Source: Dipteris shenzhenensis
Lineage: Eukaryota > Polypodiophyta > Polypodiopsida > Gleicheniales
Direction: 5' to 3' (one strand)
Length of the DNA: 64,000 bases
Assembly (NCBI GenBank): GCA_047967505.1
Contig: CM106541.1
Position 1 is the stretch's first letter, and every line of letters begins with the position of its first letter. Positions 33,300 to 44,791 of this stretch are shown here, in pieces. The notes beneath the pieces are model-generated. The model was not told where the DNA came from, did not search any database, and saw only the letters and a program-made list of their open reading frames with translations. A program made the translations under genes and the position numbers.

Positions 33300-35149
33300 A
33301 TTTACACCAACTACCACACACACATCTATCTGCTAAAACAAGACAATCACGTTCTCTCATTGTATTCCTATCCATGGTGCCTCATGATCTCGTTGATCAC
33401 AATAATATTTCCATGGCCATGATTGAGACATTGATTGTGCCGATGGAAGAGGAACCTAATTGATTATTTGCAACAGTGAAGGTGGACTCAGCAAGCTAAA
33501 GCCTGCACATAAAGATGGGGAAGCACAAAGATGGAAGCATTGTGACAGAAGTAGAGAAATTAGGAATGATTTGCCAATGATCCAAGAAAGGGTATAAGCA
33601 AGAGATGACTCCATTAGACCTTTACTTTTGTGACAAAGGAGATGCATCATGAGGGCGTATGTTCCAAGAGGCTATTAACAGTTTGCATTAAGATGTAGGT
33701 GTGTTGAGCTTCTTATGAGTGTAAGCTTAGAGGAGAGATGACCGATTGATTGGAAGGTGAGCAAGAAAAGAGAGAACCATCTCTGGTCTATACCGCTCTT
33801 CTTTGAATTATATCATTCTCCCTTTCATCTACACCCTACTTGCCCTTCACCTTCTCTCCTTACTCATGCTCATGTAGCTCATTCTCCCTAGATTCCTCAC
33901 TTTCAACTCTTTTATTATAGAGCTTTTGCTCCCCTATTGATCATAAATAGTATTGGAGAGCTTTTGCTCTCTTATTGTTTATAAATAGTGTTGGAGAAAG
34001 CTCACGACTCTACTATCAAAGATTTTAATTGAATAGCACATGACCCTATTGTAGACTCAAATGAATAGCAAGTAAGCACTCGTGTTTTGCCAAATTTATA
34101 TTTGTCATTAGAAATAATGCTTCTCTACTTCATTCTAATCATCGTAACCTAGAGGAGTTTTCAAAAGCTAGGAGCCAGGCTGCCAATGGTGATGCTAGAA
34201 GAAAAACCTCCAATAGATGGCCTTCCTTGATATTCAAAATTAAGCATCGTGCATCTCCATTTTGACACATTCTCCATGCTTTGTCAACACTAGAATTGAA
34301 CTTTGTATCAAAACTCTTTGCAGATCAGTGCTCAAGCTTGAATGCTGAGAGAAAGGCCTTAATTTTTTTTATAAACACCATATTAGGAAAAGTGGGAAAA
34401 TCCCAAGTTTCACTTCTTTTGGCACTCACAATTTTGATCTAAAAAATTTGTGAAGAGAACTACACTCATCAGTAGGTATTGAAGTTAGTATGATCAATAG
34501 GTACAACCTATCGCCAACAATCAATGGAAGGTTTGGCTTCAAATCCTATATTAGTGCACTTAAATTTTAATTTTATTATGCTAACATTCACTTATACTTA
34601 CTTTTTATTTGTGCAAATTGCATTGTAGATATTGCTTGGATGTTTAAAGATTTTCTTTCAAATCCTTTATCATTGCATTCATTTTTTATTTTTTAATGCT
34701 AAAATTCACTTATATTTGCTTGTTTTTTTCTTTTATTTTGCATATTTGTGTGAATGCATTTAATGTTTTTTATTTGCAAGAAAAGGAGAATGTCCTTTGC
34801 TTTCAATGTTTTTTAAAATGCTCTTTCTTACCTCTCACTTTTTGCTTCATTCTCAGCAATCCAAATTATTATAATTATTAAATTGTCAACATCACATTTA
34901 ATATTTCTACAGAACACATCAGCAGACATCCATATCATTATATAATACACATGGAATAAATTTACATCATCGGTACATGTCTCTCAAGCTTTTAGATATT
35001 AGACATAATTAACAAAACAACCTCATCAATCAATTCATATTTTTTTTATTATAAGAAATTTGGACTACTTCACAACATCATCTACATGGTTCGCAATCGA
35101 GTCTATATACTTTTGTGATGCAACTTGTAAAGGCTTGTGATGCTTTGAA
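33300..35149. other. About 1.85 kb AT-rich, no gene recognised
   Basis: Short frames only. Low-complexity T-rich stretches at 34660-34900 and 35040. No LTR, TIR or RNA gene seen. Confidence 0.4.
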
Positions 35150-35633
35150 GTTAGTAGAATAAAACTTTCCTTCCTTACATGCTATGATGCTTTTGGAGTG
35201 GACTCAATCTCTTCTTCCTCTACAAGTTGGGATGCTTTAGTGTGTGGATTCTTTGGGCATAGATTGTATCTCCAACTCTGCTGGAAGTTTTGATGCTTTT
35301 CGAGAATCAATTGTCCACTGTGTTTCTTTGGGTGTAGACTTTATCTCATATACTTCTATTGCATGTTGTTTCTTGATTGTAGCAATTAGATCTTGAATGG
35401 TCTTATCCATAAATTCCTATAAATCGATCTCTATATATTCTTCCATTGACGGATGTGAGTTCCATTCAAAAATTTCACTGAGGACTATCATCCAATTGTA
35501 GTCCACTCTCCACCCATAGCTGTGCCCATAATTTTGTTTCACTGGTATGCATTTTTTGAAATCTTTTGTGTCTACTAAGCTACCTTGGTGCTACTTGACT
35601 CCTCCAATTATGAACACCAATTTTTGTGTCGAC
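35150..35633 (-). pseudogene. Exon of an unidentified gene, downstream of the Ty3 insertion
   Basis: The exon begins at 35633 after an AG acceptor and joins in phase to the exon ending at 35730: ...FDGSVL then MSTQKLVFIIGGVK, then QGSLVDTKDFKKCIPVKQNY and GWRVDYNWMIVLSEIFEWN. In-frame TAGs follow GGVK and EIDL. I do not recognise the domain. Its likely partners are the exons at 44772-46330. Confidence 0.4.
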
Positions 35634-35729
35634 CTACCCATCAAACATATAAAAGGATTGAGTGTCTGTATTGCATAACGTTTAACGATACATAACATGG
35701 AAGTGACAACATATTAAGAGAATACTTAC

Positions 35730-35803
35730 ATTAACACTGAGCCATCAAAGCCTTCAATTGAATTGACAAGCCAACATTTTTCATCTTCAAGGTCCCAACT
35801 ACT
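35730..35803 (-). pseudogene. 3' part of an exon split by the Ty3 element
   Basis: It reads SSWDLEDEKCWLVNSIEGF then DGSVL and ends at a GTAAGT donor (35729). Its 5' part lies 9 kb away at 44772-44791. The break is at the CTACT target duplication. Confidence 0.5.
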
Positions 35804-36792
35804 TTTAGCAGGAAAAGTAATCGAGACCAGAAGCTAGAGGCTAAGTATGGCAACGCTCAAAGACCATAGAGAAAAGGAGATCATGAGGGCGAAGGGATGT
35901 CATAGGAGTGAAAAGGAATTAGAAGTGGAGGGAAGGAAAAGGGAGACTATGACACAAGGGGAAAGGGAGAGGGGGAAGAGAAGCATGTATATGATAGGAG
36001 GAGGAATGTGGAGATGTAGACATCAAAGGAAGAGAACCATACTTTATTTGAAAGAAGGGATGAGAGGGAAATATCAAAATACTAGCTAGGTGGCTTTACA
36101 AGAATGAGCGTGTCTCATCAAGGAATAGCCCCTTCCTTTTATAGCCAAAAGAGGGGGTCTCTCCACATTAATGTATCCTCCCACATGCATGGTGTGTGTG
36201 GAAAAGTCTCCCATGTGGGCTAGGTGGTTACGCACTCTCAATTGTGTGCGACAACCCTTTGCCTCAATTTTCCACATAAATCAAGCCCCATATCTCAAGT
36301 CTATGATACTCCCTTGGTCTCTTTCCAATTTTATAATATGTTCAAACCTCTAGGAGGACAAGTGGAGGGTTGGCACAAGGAATCTTGCCACCTCATCCTA
36401 CTTTCTCCATTATTTAACTAGCTCTCTTGGTCCTTCTATACCTCCCCCACATGGGCCTATCCCATATGGAGGGAATAACTCAATATAATATCTATCTCCA
36501 CCTATTTTATATTGCTTCTCCCATGGACTTTGAGCCATATCTCACTAAATGCAGCCTAGGTGGAGGGGTGGCACATGGAGGAGCCATGCCACCTTGCATT
36601 TTATAATATTACTATCATGGATTATGTACAACACACCTTATGGGTCCTCTTACATGGAAGGGTGGCACATGGTCATGCCCTGTCACCTCAACCTTGGGCC
36701 CTATGCACATCATAGTTTATTATACTATTGCCACATATACAAACACACACACATATTAATGCCTTTTTCCTTAGACAATTTTATCCATAACA
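35804..36792 (-). repeat. 3' LTR of the young Ty3 element
   Basis: Nearly identical to 43785-44771. On the minus strand it starts TGTTATGG next to the polypurine tract. A TATA-like CTATAAAA (minus strand) lies at 36137-36144. Open frames inside it have no known meaning. Confidence 0.9.
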
Positions 36793-38439
36793 GTTCCCCC
36801 CCCCAGGCAGGGAATGCACAGCATTTCCATGCCTGGGACCATCACGCACAAAGAAAGGCTTGAGGTAACGCTTGTTGATCACCTTCTTGCCATATGGTTC
36901 ATGCAGCTCCTGAACTTGTACAGACCCATTGCTACGTTCTTTGATGACTTTGTATAGACCAGCCCACAGTGGCAGAAACTTCTTATCCATTTGGTAGTCC
37001 AATCTATTATCGAAGCATAGCACAACATCCCCCTCAGCAAAGTGTCTTTCCCATCCCTTGCGAATCTTAGCATCCAATCGGGCCTTTTGTCGATTCTTTT
37101 GGATCTTTGTTTGGTGTAGTGCAAGGCGTCGGGTTTCATCTAACTTCTCAAGTTGTACCAATCTGGCCTCTACATGTTCATCTTCTGTCATCCTTTGTTC
37201 CTGTGCCGATCTCAAGGCCGGAATCTCTATCTCTAGTGGTAAAACTGCCTTAGTACCATACACCAACTCAAAAGGAGTGTGACCTGTAGATGTTTTATGA
37301 GTGATGTTGTAAGCCCACACTGCTTCAGTGACCTTCTGATCCCATTGGCTCCTATTCCCTGCGGCCATTTTTTCCATGGTTTTACAAAGGAGGCCATTGG
37401 TCCGCTCTGTTTGACCCATGGATGCTGGATAATAGATGCTAGAAGTGTGATGATCAATACCCATGCGATTCATGAGTAACTCCACTGCTTCATTTAAGAA
37501 TGGACTCCCATGGTCAGAGACTATCTCCATGGGTGTCCCAAACCTTGTGCAGATACGTTCAAATATAAAATTTGAAACTGCCTTGCCATTTGCAGCAGAG
37601 AGGGCGATAGCTTCAGCCCACTTAGTGACATACTGAGTGGCTACCAAAAGATACTTCTTTTTGCGGGCAGTCATGGGCAAGGGTCCGACAAAATCTATTC
37701 CCCATTTCTGAAACGGATGGATGGACATCATTGGGTGATGTTGCCCGGGACGCAAATCCTTCCTACCGAAGAATTGACATGGTTCACAGGTTTTGCAATA
37801 CAAAGTGACATCCTTGAACAAGGTCGGCCAATAGTATCTAGCATGTAAAATCTTCTTAGCTGTATAGTCACTGGCATAGTGGCCTCCACAAAATCCATCA
37901 TGATAATGCTTCAATACCTTAGGCACTTCATCTGCATCAATGGCCCGTCTGAGTACCCCATCCATGCCTTGACGGTATAACACCCCATCAAGGAGGGTGT
38001 AGCGCCTACTATCTCTGCGGATCTTCTTTCTCTCATAGCTTGTACTTTCTGAAGGAAAGGAGAAAGCGGTCAAAAACTTATAGATACCACCATACCAAGG
38101 ATCCCCAACTTCTATGGCTGCTACCAGGGTTACATCAAGGCACTCCTCTAAATCAATCAAAGCATTCTTCAAGTTGGAACAACCCCCTTTTACAATTTTG
38201 AAAGAAAAATCATATTCTTGTAGAACTGCCAACCATTTGGCCAACCGGCCCATGGGATTTGGTGATTGAAGAACCTGCTTTGCAAGACCAGTGCCAGTGA
38301 GTATAAAGAAGGACTTTCCAGCCACATAATGCTTAAATTTCTCAATGCAAAACACCAAAGACAATGCATGCTTGTCAGGCTCTGAATAGCGTCGCTCAGT
38401 GTCGAGCAATTGTCGAGAAGCAAATCGAACGGGGTACAT
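36781..38439 (-). CDS. Ty3 degenerate RNase H plus integrase
   Basis: The first ~100 residues are the RNase H/tether region (FASRQLLDTERRYSEPDKHA). The preceding part, before the Met, reads FYINPGFGEHTLAG where a catalytic Asp is expected, and ILTGTGLAKQVL stands where a TDH would be, so it is likely inactive. An HHCC zinc domain follows (HYHDGFCGGHYASDY ... CKTCEPC). The integrase core has Asp in WGIDFVGPLP, Asp in IVSDHGSPFL and Glu in GQTERTNG. A C-terminal region with WAGLYKVIKE and INKRYLKPF ends past the polypurine tract, 10 bases into the LTR. The integrase itself looks intact. Confidence 0.9.
   Translation of the reverse strand: MYPVRFASRQLLDTERRYSEPDKHALSLVFCIEKFKHYVAGKSFFILTGTGLAKQVLQSPNPMGRLAKWLAVLQEYDFSFKIVKGGCSNLKNALIDLEECLDVTLVAAIEVGDPWYGGIYKFLTAFSFPSESTSYERKKIRRDSRRYTLLDGVLYRQGMDGVLRRAIDADEVPKVLKHYHDGFCGGHYASDYTAKKILHARYYWPTLFKDVTLYCKTCEPCQFFGRKDLRPGQHHPMMSIHPFQKWGIDFVGPLPMTARKKKYLLVATQYVTKWAEAIALSAANGKAVSNFIFERICTRFGTPMEIVSDHGSPFLNEAVELLMNRMGIDHHTSSIYYPASMGQTERTNGLLCKTMEKMAAGNRSQWDQKVTEAVWAYNITHKTSTGHTPFELVYGTKAVLPLEIEIPALRSAQEQRMTEDEHVEARLVQLEKLDETRRLALHQTKIQKNRQKARLDAKIRKGWERHFAEGDVVLCFDNRLDYQMDKKFLPLWAGLYKVIKERSNGSVQVQELHEPYGKKVINKRYLKPFFVRDGPRHGNAVHSLPGGGNCYG
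36793..36805 (-). promoter_or_regulatory. Polypurine tract
   Basis: Minus strand TGGGGGGGGGAAC directly upstream of the 3' LTR TG. This is the standard place for plus-strand priming of an LTR element. Confidence 0.85.
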
Positions 38440-39558
38440 GAACCGATCCTCCCCTTGCTGGAGAAGAATACCTGCCAGAGTGTGCTCACCAAACCCAGGA
38501 TTGATATAGAAGGTCTTTGACCAGTCTGGATTGTGTAGAATGGGTTCTGAAGCCAGAGCATTCTTGATTTATGCAAACCCATGATCACAATCCTCATCCC
38601 AAGAGAAATCAACCCCATCTTTTAATAGCATAGTCATGGGCCGTGTCAAAGCAGCATATTAATCAATGAAGCGGCGATACTATCCTGCTAGATTGACAAA
38701 TGAGCGTACCTGACGTTTGGTTATAGGTGGGGAGAGCTTGAGGATGGCTTCTACCTTCTCGGGGTCAGGCTTGATGCCCTCGGATGAGACAACATGTCCC
38801 AATAACCTCCCTTGAGTGGCTCCAATGGTGCATTTCTCAGGGTTGAGACTGCCATTTGCATCATTGACCCTTTGGAAGGCCAATCTAACCTTCATGATGT
38901 GCTCCTTACGTGATGAGAATATACAGAAATCATCTAAAAACACCTCCAAGAAATCCCCCAAATAAGGAGCAAACACCATCTGCATAAATCTTTGAAAGAT
39001 GGCAGGAGCATTGGTAAGGCCAAATGGCATTACTTTGAATGCAAATGTCCCCCAGGGTGTGGCAAATGTGGTTTTAAGCACATCTTCGTCGGCAATTCTG
39101 ATTTGATAAAACCCAGAGTAACCATCACAGAAAGTATACATCTCATGACGACTTATCTTCTCAAGAATGAGGTCTTGAAAGGGCAGGGGATGATGATCCC
39201 TCTTGGTGGCAGCATTGAGTTTCTTATAGTCGATGCAGACCCGCCACTTGTTGTTTTTCTTTGGGATGACTACTACTGGTGAAACCCATTCGGTATTGTG
39301 AACCGGAACAATAAACCCAGCCTCTACAAGCTTCTGTAACTCTGAGCGCAAAGCATCGGTCTGCAGGGGCCCTAATCTCCGATACTTCTGAGCCACAGGC
39401 TTTGCATCAGGCTTCAGCTCTATCTTGTGCTCTATGGCAGTCACATGGCGAAGGTGGTGGTAGCTAGTTGCAAAGAGGTCAGGGAAATCTTTGAACATTT
39501 CAAGAAACTCATCTTTCTCACCTGGAGTGAGGTCTGGAGAAAGCATTGATTCGAGCTG
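38440..39558 (-). pseudogene. Ty3 reverse transcriptase with nonsense codons
   Basis: Complete palm: QKYRRLGPLQTDALRSEL, VVVIPKKNNKWRVCIDYKKL, FCDGYSGFYQIRI, MPFGLTNAP, the active site VFLDDFCIF (FLDD rather than the common YIDD), LGHVVSSEG and RSFVNLAG. In-frame stops lie at 38680 (TAG before YRRFI), 38659 (TAA) and 38569 (TAA), and a TAA near 39557 separates it from the linker. These are explained by single C-to-T or G-to-A changes from Trp or Gln codons. Confidence 0.9.
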
Positions 39559-40210
39559 TTAAGGACTAGCTGTTATCTTTTCGGCAGGTGGCAGGGTCGG
39601 AGACACCCCCATCATGTAAACTTCCTCCTCTGAGAATTCCTCCCCCCCGTCTGATTCTTCCATGGACTCAGACACTGAGGATGAGAGAGTATCACTTTCA
39701 TGCTCCTCTTCTTCTTCCGGTTCCATGGCACCAGGTTGCACCGGGATCTTCTCCTTGGAAGCACCAAAAGACATGTACAGGTCCTGTCTTCCAATAGCTG
39801 ACCGCATCACTCTTTCTCAACCATGGTCTCCCGAGTATGGCTGGGTAACTTCTGCCTGTATCTTCAATGTCCACTACATAGAAATTAACAGTGGTGGTCA
39901 ACCCATTGACAGTGATGGGCAAATCCTCAATGACTCCCAGGGTGGAGAGTCGTCGACCATCTGCTACCTTGATTCGAGTGGAGGAACGCCTTGTACATTT
40001 CAAAGTCAATTTCTTCATGATTCGGGGTACCATGATATTACATGCAGCTCCCCCATCAACACACACATTTTTGACACGGCAATTATCTATGATGACATCT
40101 ACTGTATGCGGATGCCGATCGATTTCTTCAGAGATAGAAGATACCTCTCGTACCTTTCCCTTTTTCTTGCTCTTCCTTGTTGAGAGACCTTGCTGCAGCT
40201 CACGTCTCAC
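39559..40210 (-). pseudogene. Ty3 protease with a frameshifted linker
   Basis: Retropepsin: VKNVCVDGGAACNIMV carries the D-G-G-A active site typical of some plant Ty3 elements, and YPAILGRPWLRK follows. Near 39810 the frame shifts into MMRSAIGRQDLYMSFGASKE and an acidic Ser/Glu linker that leads to RT. The shift prevents a continuous pol. Confidence 0.8.
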
Positions 40211-40376
40211 CCTTAGGGCTTAATGCTATTAGTTGAGAGAGTGTGATGCTCAAAGACCGATGAGCAAGGTCCTGAACGACCGAATAGTCCTCTTGCCCTG
40301 AGCCGATGGAAAAATCCGAGGGTGACCACTTACTCCTGCGAGATCTTTTAGTCTTCTCTGTTGGTGGGTCTGCCAT

Positions 40377-41465
40377 CTAAGCATCTGAGGGCTCTGAGAA
40401 GGACACCTTCTTCCTGGAGCGGCCCGGTCCACGGTTTGGAGAGGGGTCCGAGGTGGCACGACTTCTTTTCCCGAGGTCAAGGATCTCTACATCAGAATCC
40501 TCAGTGCCCGACTCACTTAGAAGATTCACCCTTGGAATATTGGGACATTCTGTGCGATAATGACCCTTCTGGTGGCACTCGTAGCATACAACATTAGCAC
40601 GATCTCTTGGAGGGCGGTTGGCTTGATTTCTGATGCCCACCATCTCAACCCGAATGTCATTTAGGGCCTTGGCTAGGTCATTGACTCCAGGTTCTGTTGC
40701 AGGGGGGGCCTCTTTAGTTGGAGGGGCCACGGGAGTAGAGAGGAGGGGGGCTCGTGGGCGAGGCTGGGGAAATCTTCGAGGCGGAGGATGAGGATATCCA
40801 CCTTGTTGAGGGTAAGCATCTAAGGGAGGACCATACATCTGCGGTGGATACATCCCTGATGAGGGGTGGGGGTATGCCCCTGAGTTAGACCCCCCAGGTT
40901 GTTGCAGAAATTGAGGGGGATGCGGAGGGACAATCGTCTTCTTTGAAGCGGGGTCAGACTGAACTTTATCAAACTTTTGAGCAATCTCATGTGCTAGCAC
41001 CATAGTTTCTGGATTCTCCCATTTAAGCTTGAGGCGGAATTCATCACTCGCTCCTACTACAAGATAGCCCAGCACATGCTGAGTCATTCCGGCTCGAAAT
41101 CCGGCATTGTCCTCCTGTGTGGCAATCAAACGATCCAGGAGCACGGCCGCTCGATCCACATATCGACGTGCCGTCTCACCTTCTGACTGCTTCAAGTTTG
41201 CCACCTGCAGGTACATATTCTCCGGCTCCTCTTCTTTGCCGAAATACTCAATCATCGCTGCTGTCAACCTTGGCCAGCTTTGGCGAACGTCTTCAGCTTG
41301 CTTCTCATACCACACTTGAGCCAAACCCTCTAGAAATGTGGGAAGAACCAATAGCCATCTGTCTTCAGTAAGAAAGTTTAGAGAAACACAACGGTGCTTG
41401 AAAGCCACAAGATACTCATTTGGATTTTCTTCTACCCGTCCACAAAATACGGGAATGTCAGCCAT
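40377..41465 (-). CDS. Ty3 gag
   Basis: 362 codons. A retrotrans-gag domain lies near the N-terminus (FCGRVEENPNEYLVAFKHRC, QVWYEKQAEDVRQSWPRL, then YLQVANLKQSEGETARRYV). A Pro/Gly/Tyr-rich spacer follows, then one zinc knuckle CYECHQKGHYRTEC (C-x2-C-x4-H-x4-C) and a basic Ser-rich tail. Start chosen at MADIPVFCG; the frame is open throughout. It forms the capsid and binds the element RNA. Confidence 0.9.
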   Translation of the reverse strand: MADIPVFCGRVEENPNEYLVAFKHRCVSLNFLTEDRWLLVLPTFLEGLAQVWYEKQAEDVRQSWPRLTAAMIEYFGKEEEPENMYLQVANLKQSEGETARRYVDRAAVLLDRLIATQEDNAGFRAGMTQHVLGYLVVGASDEFRLKLKWENPETMVLAHEIAQKFDKVQSDPASKKTIVPPHPPQFLQQPGGSNSGAYPHPSSGMYPPQMYGPPLDAYPQQGGYPHPPPRRFPQPRPRAPLLSTPVAPPTKEAPPATEPGVNDLAKALNDIRVEMVGIRNQANRPPRDRANVVCYECHQKGHYRTECPNIPRVNLLSESGTEDSDVEILDLGKRSRATSDPSPNRGPGRSRKKVSFSEPSDA

Positions 41466-41958
41466 GCTTGGAAGATGGAAAAGAGAGGCTTATCTATGGA
41501 CGAACAATAGTAAGAGGAAGCTTGAACTGAAAATCGGGTGAAGATATATCCACAAAGCACACATAGGCAGGGTAGGGTGTGACTGGAGTAGTGTGAAATA
41601 TTACACGAGAAGAATCTTCAGCATAGAATAGCACATAGACAATCTTAAAAGGACCAACCCTCATGATATCACATCGATCATTACAAGCGAGGGTTAGAGG
41701 CGCGGCGTTGCATGAGGTTGTTCATCAAGCCAAACAAGAATGCCATGACAAATGTCAACAGTTGGAGAGCTTGCACATCACCTTCAGCTTCTTCCAGTTC
41801 TTGTAGTCGCCATGCTATTTCTTCAAGGGGTGTGCGGTCTGGCATCCTTCTTTTGAGCAATGTCCTTGAGAACCCTCCTGATGATCTGCCGAAGTCGGTG
41901 AACTCGTATCAAGTAAGCCCAACACTTAGTTTCATGATGACCACAACCTTTGCATTCC

Positions 41959-42898
41959 TTACAAATGATTACCCTCCTTCGTGGCTTGCGGCTTTGTTGG
42001 GGTGGCGCTTCCACTCGCGTCATGCGTGATTGAAGTACAAGCTTCATGTGCCAAGAAATTAGCAACAAGAGTTCGAGCTCGAGGGATATGCTGAATTTTT
42101 ACCTCTTCAAATTGGTTGCAAAGTTCCAAGGCTTGTTGATGTCGTGGAACCAAGTCTTTGCTCCGCACCTTCCACCTTCCACTAACTTGTTCACACACTA
42201 GTTGAGAATCTCCTTGCACCTCCAATTGCTTGGCATGATGTTCTTGTGCCTTTTGTAGCCCAAAAATGAGCGCCGAGTACTCAGCTTGATTGCAAGTACT
42301 TGCGGGTGAAGACTTGCTGTAACAATACTCCTCACCACCCGGTGAAGTGAGCTTCACACCCACGCCAGCCGCCTTGGTCGAAGGTTTGTAAGCTCCATCA
42401 AATTGAAGAATCCAAGATGTCATCACACCAGGACTAAAATTCGGACATCCCAAGTTTCTCGGTAGTCCAAGATAGGTAGGAGGAGAGGGTGGGGAGAATT
42501 CAACACTTGAGCCAAACGTTCAGCACCAAATAAACTTGCAATCCTTTGTTGATAGTTTATCTTAAGACCAAAAAGAATTACAATTTGAAGCTCAAAATGA
42601 GGCACAAAAGGCTGATTAGGTACAAATGGATTCCTTGGTCGAAACATTACCAACCATAGCCGAGGCCTAGAAACCTTTGTAATGAGATTGTGAATAAACC
42701 ATTCAGGACGAGCTTTTCCACAGGAATCAACAGGCAGATGCGCCAAATCTCCCCCCAAGCTTGGGGAGCATCCCACCCTTCAAAGAAGGACACCGTTTTA
42801 ATTACCTCTGAAGCAGCGAGTAGTTCGATCACCGCACAATGAGTAGAAGTAAAGTCAAAATCCTCCCAGCGTATCAGTAGTTCTTCACCATGAATCAT
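41959..42898 (-). pseudogene. ORF0 with an archaeal/HI-type RNase H, upstream of gag
   Basis: The 3' half (42453-41959) reads WILQFDGAYKPSTKAAGVGV, then NQAEYSALIFGLQKA, GDSQLVCEQVSGRWKVRSKD and ANFLAHEA. This is the D, E, D, (D) pattern of RNase HI-type domains, with the last Asp replaced by Asn. The 5' half (about 42898-42423) has two overlapping frames (MIHGEELLIRWEDFDF; PRLWLVMFRPRNPF, GAERLAQVLN) that likely were one, now shifted; I do not recognise them. In Tat-type plant elements the extra RNase H sits between RT and integrase, as in the 59226-64000 element, so its place before gag is odd. Confidence 0.7.
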
Positions 42899-42899
42899 C

Positions 42900-43784
42900 C
42901 ACGGTGTATCATTCCACCCGTCATCTCCTTCAATAATGCTCTAGACAATCAGCCGTAAAAGGTCGACATGAAGATCAAGGAAGACATCTCGTGCATTGGT
43001 AGCCGTAAGGTGTGGAGGAACAGGCACCAATTCCTTAAACGCGTCGAGAAGTGACATAAATGTCCACCCTTCTCGTGAGGCGTGCGTTCGTGAAGTGAGC
43101 TTGGAGAAGTTCTGAATCGGCGATCTAGCAAGAGATGTGGATAGAGCACATAAAATGAAGTATTTTTGCCTTTTACAGCAAGAGCAAACTCCCTACGGTT
43201 AGAGAATTACAGTTCCCGCGATTTCAATATATGAGCAAAAATCATTACATTTTTACCACTTCCAACTTGTTGGCCCAATGATAAGACTTTCTTTTGTGAA
43301 GGGGGAGGTCTTGGGTTCCAATCCTACTCTTTAATAAAAAGAGAGGAGAGGAGAGGAGAAGGAGAAGAGAAGGAGAAGAAGAAGAAGAGAAGAGATAGGG
43401 GGGGCGCGGGATCTGCTGTTACTCTTTTGCAGGAGCTCAGAAAACAGTTCGCGACCAGAGGCCGCAGCGGTCCAGAGAACTGTCGAAACTGTCGTGCAGG
43501 CCGCAGCAGTCCAGAGAACTGTCGCGCAGGTGAGCGCAGAAAACTGTCTGCAACCAAAAGTCGCAGCAGTCCAGAGAACTATCGCGCAGGTGAGCGCAGA
43601 AAACTGTCTGCAACCAGAAGTCGCAGCAGTCCAGAGAACTATCGCACAGGAGACGCACGAATCGAATGCATGCGCAGTAGCTTAGAAAGAGCGCAGATGG
43701 TATAGTTTTGTAGATGTAACCCGTACGAGTAGAAGATTCGCCACTAGCCGTGGAGATTCGTATCCCAGCAGCCACACCAAAACT
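42900..43784 (-). other. Leader of the Ty3 element, with possible primer site
   Basis: Between the 5' LTR and ORF0. Next to the LTR the minus strand reads TGGCTGCTGGGATACGAAT (43753-43771), whose complement attcgtatcccagcagcca resembles the T-loop and acceptor end of a tRNA. This may be the primer site, though I cannot name the tRNA. Confidence 0.4.
43435..43660. repeat. Tandem repeat of about 63 bp in the Ty3 leader
   Basis: A unit containing 'gcagcagtccagagaact', 'tcgcgcaggtgagcgcagaa' and 'aactgtctgcaacca' is repeated three to four times with few changes. Both strands stay open, giving Ser/Arg/Glu-rich or Cys/Asp/Phe-rich frames with no known homology. Confidence 0.85.
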
Positions 43785-44771
43785 TTTAGCAAGAAAAGTA
43801 ATTGAGACCAGAAGCTAGAGGCTAAGTATGGCGACGCTCAAAGGCCATAGAGAAAAGGAGATCATGAGGGCGAAGGGATGTCATAGGAGTGAAAAGGAAT
43901 TAGAAGTGGAGGGAAGGAAAAGGGAGACTATGACACAAGGGGAAAGGGAGAGGGGGAAGAGAAGCATGTATATGATAGGAGGAGGAATGTGGAGATGTAG
44001 ACATCAAGGAAAGAGAACCATACTTTATTTGAAAGAAGGGATAAGAGGAAAATATCAAAATACTAGCTAGGTGGCTTTACAAGAATGAGCGTGTCTCATC
44101 AAGGAATAGCCCCTTCCTTTTATAGCCAAAAGAGGGGGTCTCTCCACATTAATGTATCCTCCCACATGCATGGTGTGTGGAAAAGTCTCCCATGTGGGCT
44201 AGGTGGTTACGCACTCTCAATTGTGTGCGACAACCCTTTGCCTCAATTTTTCACATAAATCAAGCCCCATATCTCAAGTCTATGATACTCCCTTGGTCTC
44301 TTTCCAATTTTATAATATGTTCAAACCTCTAGAAGTACAAGTGGAGGGTTGGCACAAGGAATCTTGCCACCTCATCCTACTTTCCCCATTATTTAACTAG
44401 CTCTCTTGGTCCTTCTATACCTCCCCCACATGGGCCTATCCCATATGGAGAGAATAACTCAATATAACATCTATCTCCACCTATTTTATATTGCTTCTCC
44501 CATGGACTTTGAGCCATATCTCACTAAATGCAGCCTAGGTGGAGGGGTGGCACATGGAGGAGCCATGCCACCTTGCATTTTATAATATTACTATCATGGA
44601 TTATGTACAACACACCTTATGGATCCTCTTACATGGAAGGGTGGCACATGGTCATGCCCTGCCACCTCAACCTTGGGCCCTATGCACACCATAGTTTATT
44701 ATACTATTGCCACATATACAAACACACACACATATTAATGCCTTTTTCCTTAGACAATTTTATCCATAACA
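43785..44771 (-). repeat. 5' LTR of the young Ty3 element
   Basis: Near-identical partner of 35804-36792. A TATA-like CTATAAAA on the minus strand lies at 44118-44125, and transcription would run leftward into the leader. Confidence 0.9.
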
Positions 44772-44791
44772 CTACTAAACTCCAATGTGAG
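44772..44791 (-). pseudogene. 5' part of the exon split by the Ty3 element
   Basis: The exon begins after a minus-strand acceptor (catgtag) at 44791 with LTLEFSS and joins across the element to WDLEDEKCW at 35803. Removing the element and one CTACT copy restores the frame. Confidence 0.45.

Larger units (their letters stand above)
35804..44771 (-). mobile_element. Young Ty3/gypsy LTR retrotransposon
   Basis: LTRs lie at 35804-36792 and 43785-44771, with CTACT target duplications at 35799-35803 and 44772-44776. Read on the minus strand the order is 5' LTR, a repeat-bearing leader, ORF0 with an RNase H, gag, protease, RT, degenerate RNase H, integrase, polypurine tract, 3' LTR. I count roughly 15-20 differences between the LTRs by eye (about 2%), so the insertion is recent. 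Pol nevertheless carries several stops and a frameshift. The LTR begins TG (minus strand) but its other end lacks the usual CA. Confidence 0.93.

Noticed and set aside
33161-33463. Plus-strand frame reading through the TTAGGG run (Gly-Leu repeats)
   Set aside because: The Gly-Leu run is a translation of the telomere-like repeat, with no supporting motif.
35847-36089. 80-codon frame in the Ty3 LTR, also present at 43828-44070
   Set aside because: It repeats because the LTR repeats; no known domain, and it runs antisense to the element.
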